8,736 nt of DNA from Deltaproteobacteria bacterium (GTDB lineage Bacteria > Desulfobacterota > Desulfuromonadia > Geobacterales > DSM-12255): the NCBI GenBank assembly GCA_017861215.1, contig JAGFXN010000049.1, positions 1 to 8,736 of the forward strand. The letters run 5' to 3'. This document shows positions 7,910 through 8,736 of the stretch, piece by piece. Each line of letters starts with the position of its first letter. The stretch's first letter is position 1. The notes below the pieces were generated by a model. It did not search any database, was not told the origin of the DNA, and worked only from the letters and a program-made list of their open reading frames with translations. A program made the translations under genes and the position numbers.

Positions 7910-8284
7910 CTACTTGATTTCTACTTCTGCGCCAGCTTCGACAAGCTGCTTCATGGCATCTTCTGCCTCCTGCTTGGAAACAGCGGATTTGACCGGCTGC
8001 GGAGCGCCGTCAACGAGGTCTTTTGCTTCTTTGAGACCGAGGCTGGTGAGTACGCGGACAACTTTGATAACGTTGATTTTGTTAGCACCGGCAGCCTTGA
8101 GGATAACGTCAAATTCTGTCTTTTCTTCAGCAGCTTCAGCAGCAGCAGGGGCTGCGGCGGCTACGGCAACTGGAGCAGCAGCAGAAACACCGAATTTCGC
8201 TTCAAGTTCCTTTACCATCTCAGCAAGCTCCAGAACGGTCATACTCTCAATAAACTTGATTACTTCTTCTTTAGTTACAGCCAT
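7910..8284 (-). CDS. rplL: 50S ribosomal protein L7/L12
   Basis: L7/L12 is the multicopy stalk protein that binds L10 and recruits and stimulates translation GTPases such as EF-Tu and EF-G. The protein has 124 residues, a normal length. Visible parts are the N-terminal dimerisation and L10-binding helices (about 1-33), an Ala/Pro/Val-rich flexible hinge (about 34-54), and the globular C-terminal domain beginning EKTEFDVILKAAGANK, with the GTPase-factor-binding helix around I73, K74 and R77 and the GLKEAKDLV segment, ending EVEIK. The start is the ATG at 8284, which gives MAVTKEEV, the usual family N-terminus, with GGAGG 5 nt upstream. An in-frame ATG four codons earlier (8296) overlaps that ribosome binding site and would add only MEDT. 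The gene lies 26 nt after rplJ and is followed by a strong hairpin. Confidence 0.98.
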   Translation of the reverse strand: MAVTKEEVIKFIESMTVLELAEMVKELEAKFGVSAAAPVAVAAAAPAAAEAAEEKTEFDVILKAAGANKINVIKVVRVLTSLGLKEAKDLVDGAPQPVKSAVSKQEAEDAMKQLVEAGAEVEIK

Positions 8285-8289
8285 TGTAT

Positions 8290-8294
8290 CCTCC
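8290..8294 (-). promoter_or_regulatory. rplL ribosome binding site (decides start)
   Basis: The minus strand reads GGAGG, then ATACA, then the ATG at 8284. The GGAGG partly overlaps an earlier in-frame ATG at 8296-8294. That upstream ATG is preceded only by A/T-rich sequence without a clear ribosome binding site, so the downstream ATG is preferred. Confidence 0.85.
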
Positions 8295-8305
8295 ATATTT
8301 TTGAT

Positions 8306-8319
8306 GTTATTTAGTTATT
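8306..8319 (-). repeat. A/T-rich leader element upstream of rplL, shared with rpoC
   Basis: The minus strand reads AATAACTAAATAAC, differing by one base from the element before rpoC at 3576-3589. Here it also encodes the last residues of L10 and contains the rplJ TAA stop codon (8313-8311), so part of the match is constrained by coding. It lies 7 nt before the shared ATATGGAGGATA block. Confidence 0.4.
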
Positions 8320-8736
8320 TTGTTTTTGCTGTCTGATTGCATCAAGTGCGCGTACAAAAGTGCCTGGTACAGCGGCAAGTACACCAACAAAATTTGTTGC
8401 CGGGGCATTCATCGAACCGAGCATCTTGGCAATGAGAACTTCACGGCTTGGAAGCTCTGCAAGTGCCTGTATTTCGGCGACAGAAATCATCTTGCCGGAA
8501 AGCAAGCCGGCTTTGAGCCTGAAAGCGGCCTGCTGATCCTTGGCATGCTTCGCCAGAACCTTGGCTGCAGCGACCGGATCAGTATAGGTGATTGCAATAG
8601 CGGTCGGTCCATTGAAATGCGATACCAAAGCGGCTGCATCGGTGTCTGCGGACGCAATTTCGAGCAGGGTATTCTTGACAACCTTGTACTCGACTGCAGC
8701 GACACGCAGATCATTTCTGAGTGTCGTCGCCTTCTC
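8311..8736 (-). CDS. rplJ: 50S ribosomal protein L10, 5' end cut off by window
   Basis: L10 anchors L7/L12 dimers to 23S rRNA at the base of the ribosomal stalk, and in many bacteria the L10-L7/L12 complex represses its own mRNA by binding the rplJ leader. The visible 141 residues start EKATTLRNDL at the window edge; about 30-35 N-terminal residues are missing if the protein is the usual ~173. Recognisable segments are EYKVVKNTLLEIA (rRNA-binding domain), FNGPTAIAITYTDPVAAAKVL, the LKAGLLSGK and ALAELPSREVLIAKMLGSM blocks, and a C-terminal helix (FVRALDAIRQQKQ) that fits the L7/L12-binding tail. The frame is open to base 8736, so an apparent start at 8628 is only an internal TTG (Leu codon). 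The autoregulatory leader would lie beyond the right edge. Identification as L10 is firm from sequence and from its position before rplL. Confidence 0.96.
   Translation of the reverse strand, partial: EKATTLRNDLRVAAVEYKVVKNTLLEIASADTDAAALVSHFNGPTAIAITYTDPVAAAKVLAKHAKDQQAAFRLKAGLLSGKMISVAEIQALAELPSREVLIAKMLGSMNAPATNFVGVLAAVPGTFVRALDAIRQQKQNN

Noticed and set aside
8123..8185. GC-rich triplet-like run (gcagcagcag and similar), a possible microsatellite.
   Set aside because: It encodes the normal Ala/Pro/Val-rich flexible hinge of L7/L12, so it is a coding effect and not an independent repeat element.
7914..8336. Plus-strand frame of 140 codons rich in Ser/Ala/Thr, opposite rplL.
   Set aside because: It is the reverse reading of the Ala-rich hinge and flanks of L7/L12; low complexity explains the open frame.
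8487..8714. Minus-strand frame of 75 codons at the right edge.
   Set aside because: It is in a different frame from rplJ, which is clearly coding through this region.
1..8736. Search for mobile elements, CRISPR arrays, tRNAs or a hidden accessory system.
   Set aside because: Four contiguous core genes fill nearly all of the window; no transposase, spaced direct-repeat array, tRNA-like fold or foreign insert was seen.

Overview
This window is a slice of the conserved bacterial ribosomal-protein/RNA-polymerase operon. All genes read on the minus strand, in the order rplJ (5' end cut off at the right edge), rplL, rpoB, rpoC (3' end cut off at the left edge). They encode the ribosomal stalk proteins L10 and L7/L12 and the two catalytic subunits, beta and beta', of RNA polymerase. 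The best guess for the source is a Geobacter/Desulfuromonas-type bacterium (Desulfobacterota, formerly Deltaproteobacteria). Beta is 1370 residues with an N-terminus opening MAYSIANN and LLRKNF, and beta' opens DDIFN..EKPKDPLHF. Both resemble what I remember of Geobacter proteins, but no database search was possible and the genus is not resolved.

Layout from right to left, in transcription order. Bases 8736-8311 hold the C-terminal 141 residues of L10. After a 26-nt gap comes rplL (8284-7910, 124 aa). A 173-nt intergenic region follows, with a strong 12-bp hairpin just after rplL and two weaker, mutually overlapping stems. It is the only long non-coding stretch and is probably where ribosomal-protein and polymerase expression are uncoupled. 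rpoB (7736-3624) is intact. An 81-nt gap, with a small hairpin over the rpoB stop codon, leads to rpoC, which starts at a TTG (3542) and runs off the window after 1180 residues. Coding occupies nearly everything, and I see no mobile element, CRISPR array, tRNA, phage gene or foreign insert.

The genes fit one functional unit. L10 and L7/L12 build the stalk that recruits translational GTPases, while beta and beta' form the polymerase active-site cleft. Key residues can be placed by constant offsets from E. coli numbering (NADFDGD and both zinc sites in beta'; the rifampicin region and conserved lysines in beta). This argues that the genes are intact and free of frameshifts.

I did not find a new biological system here; this is core genome. 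The points worth a second look are small. rplL and rpoC share a leader in which the Shine-Dalgarno sequence overlaps an in-frame decoy ATG. The rplL-rpoB spacer has a stack of hairpins. Beta' carries a short insert with a doubled IDPKT motif. Beta has a visible internal tandem repeat.
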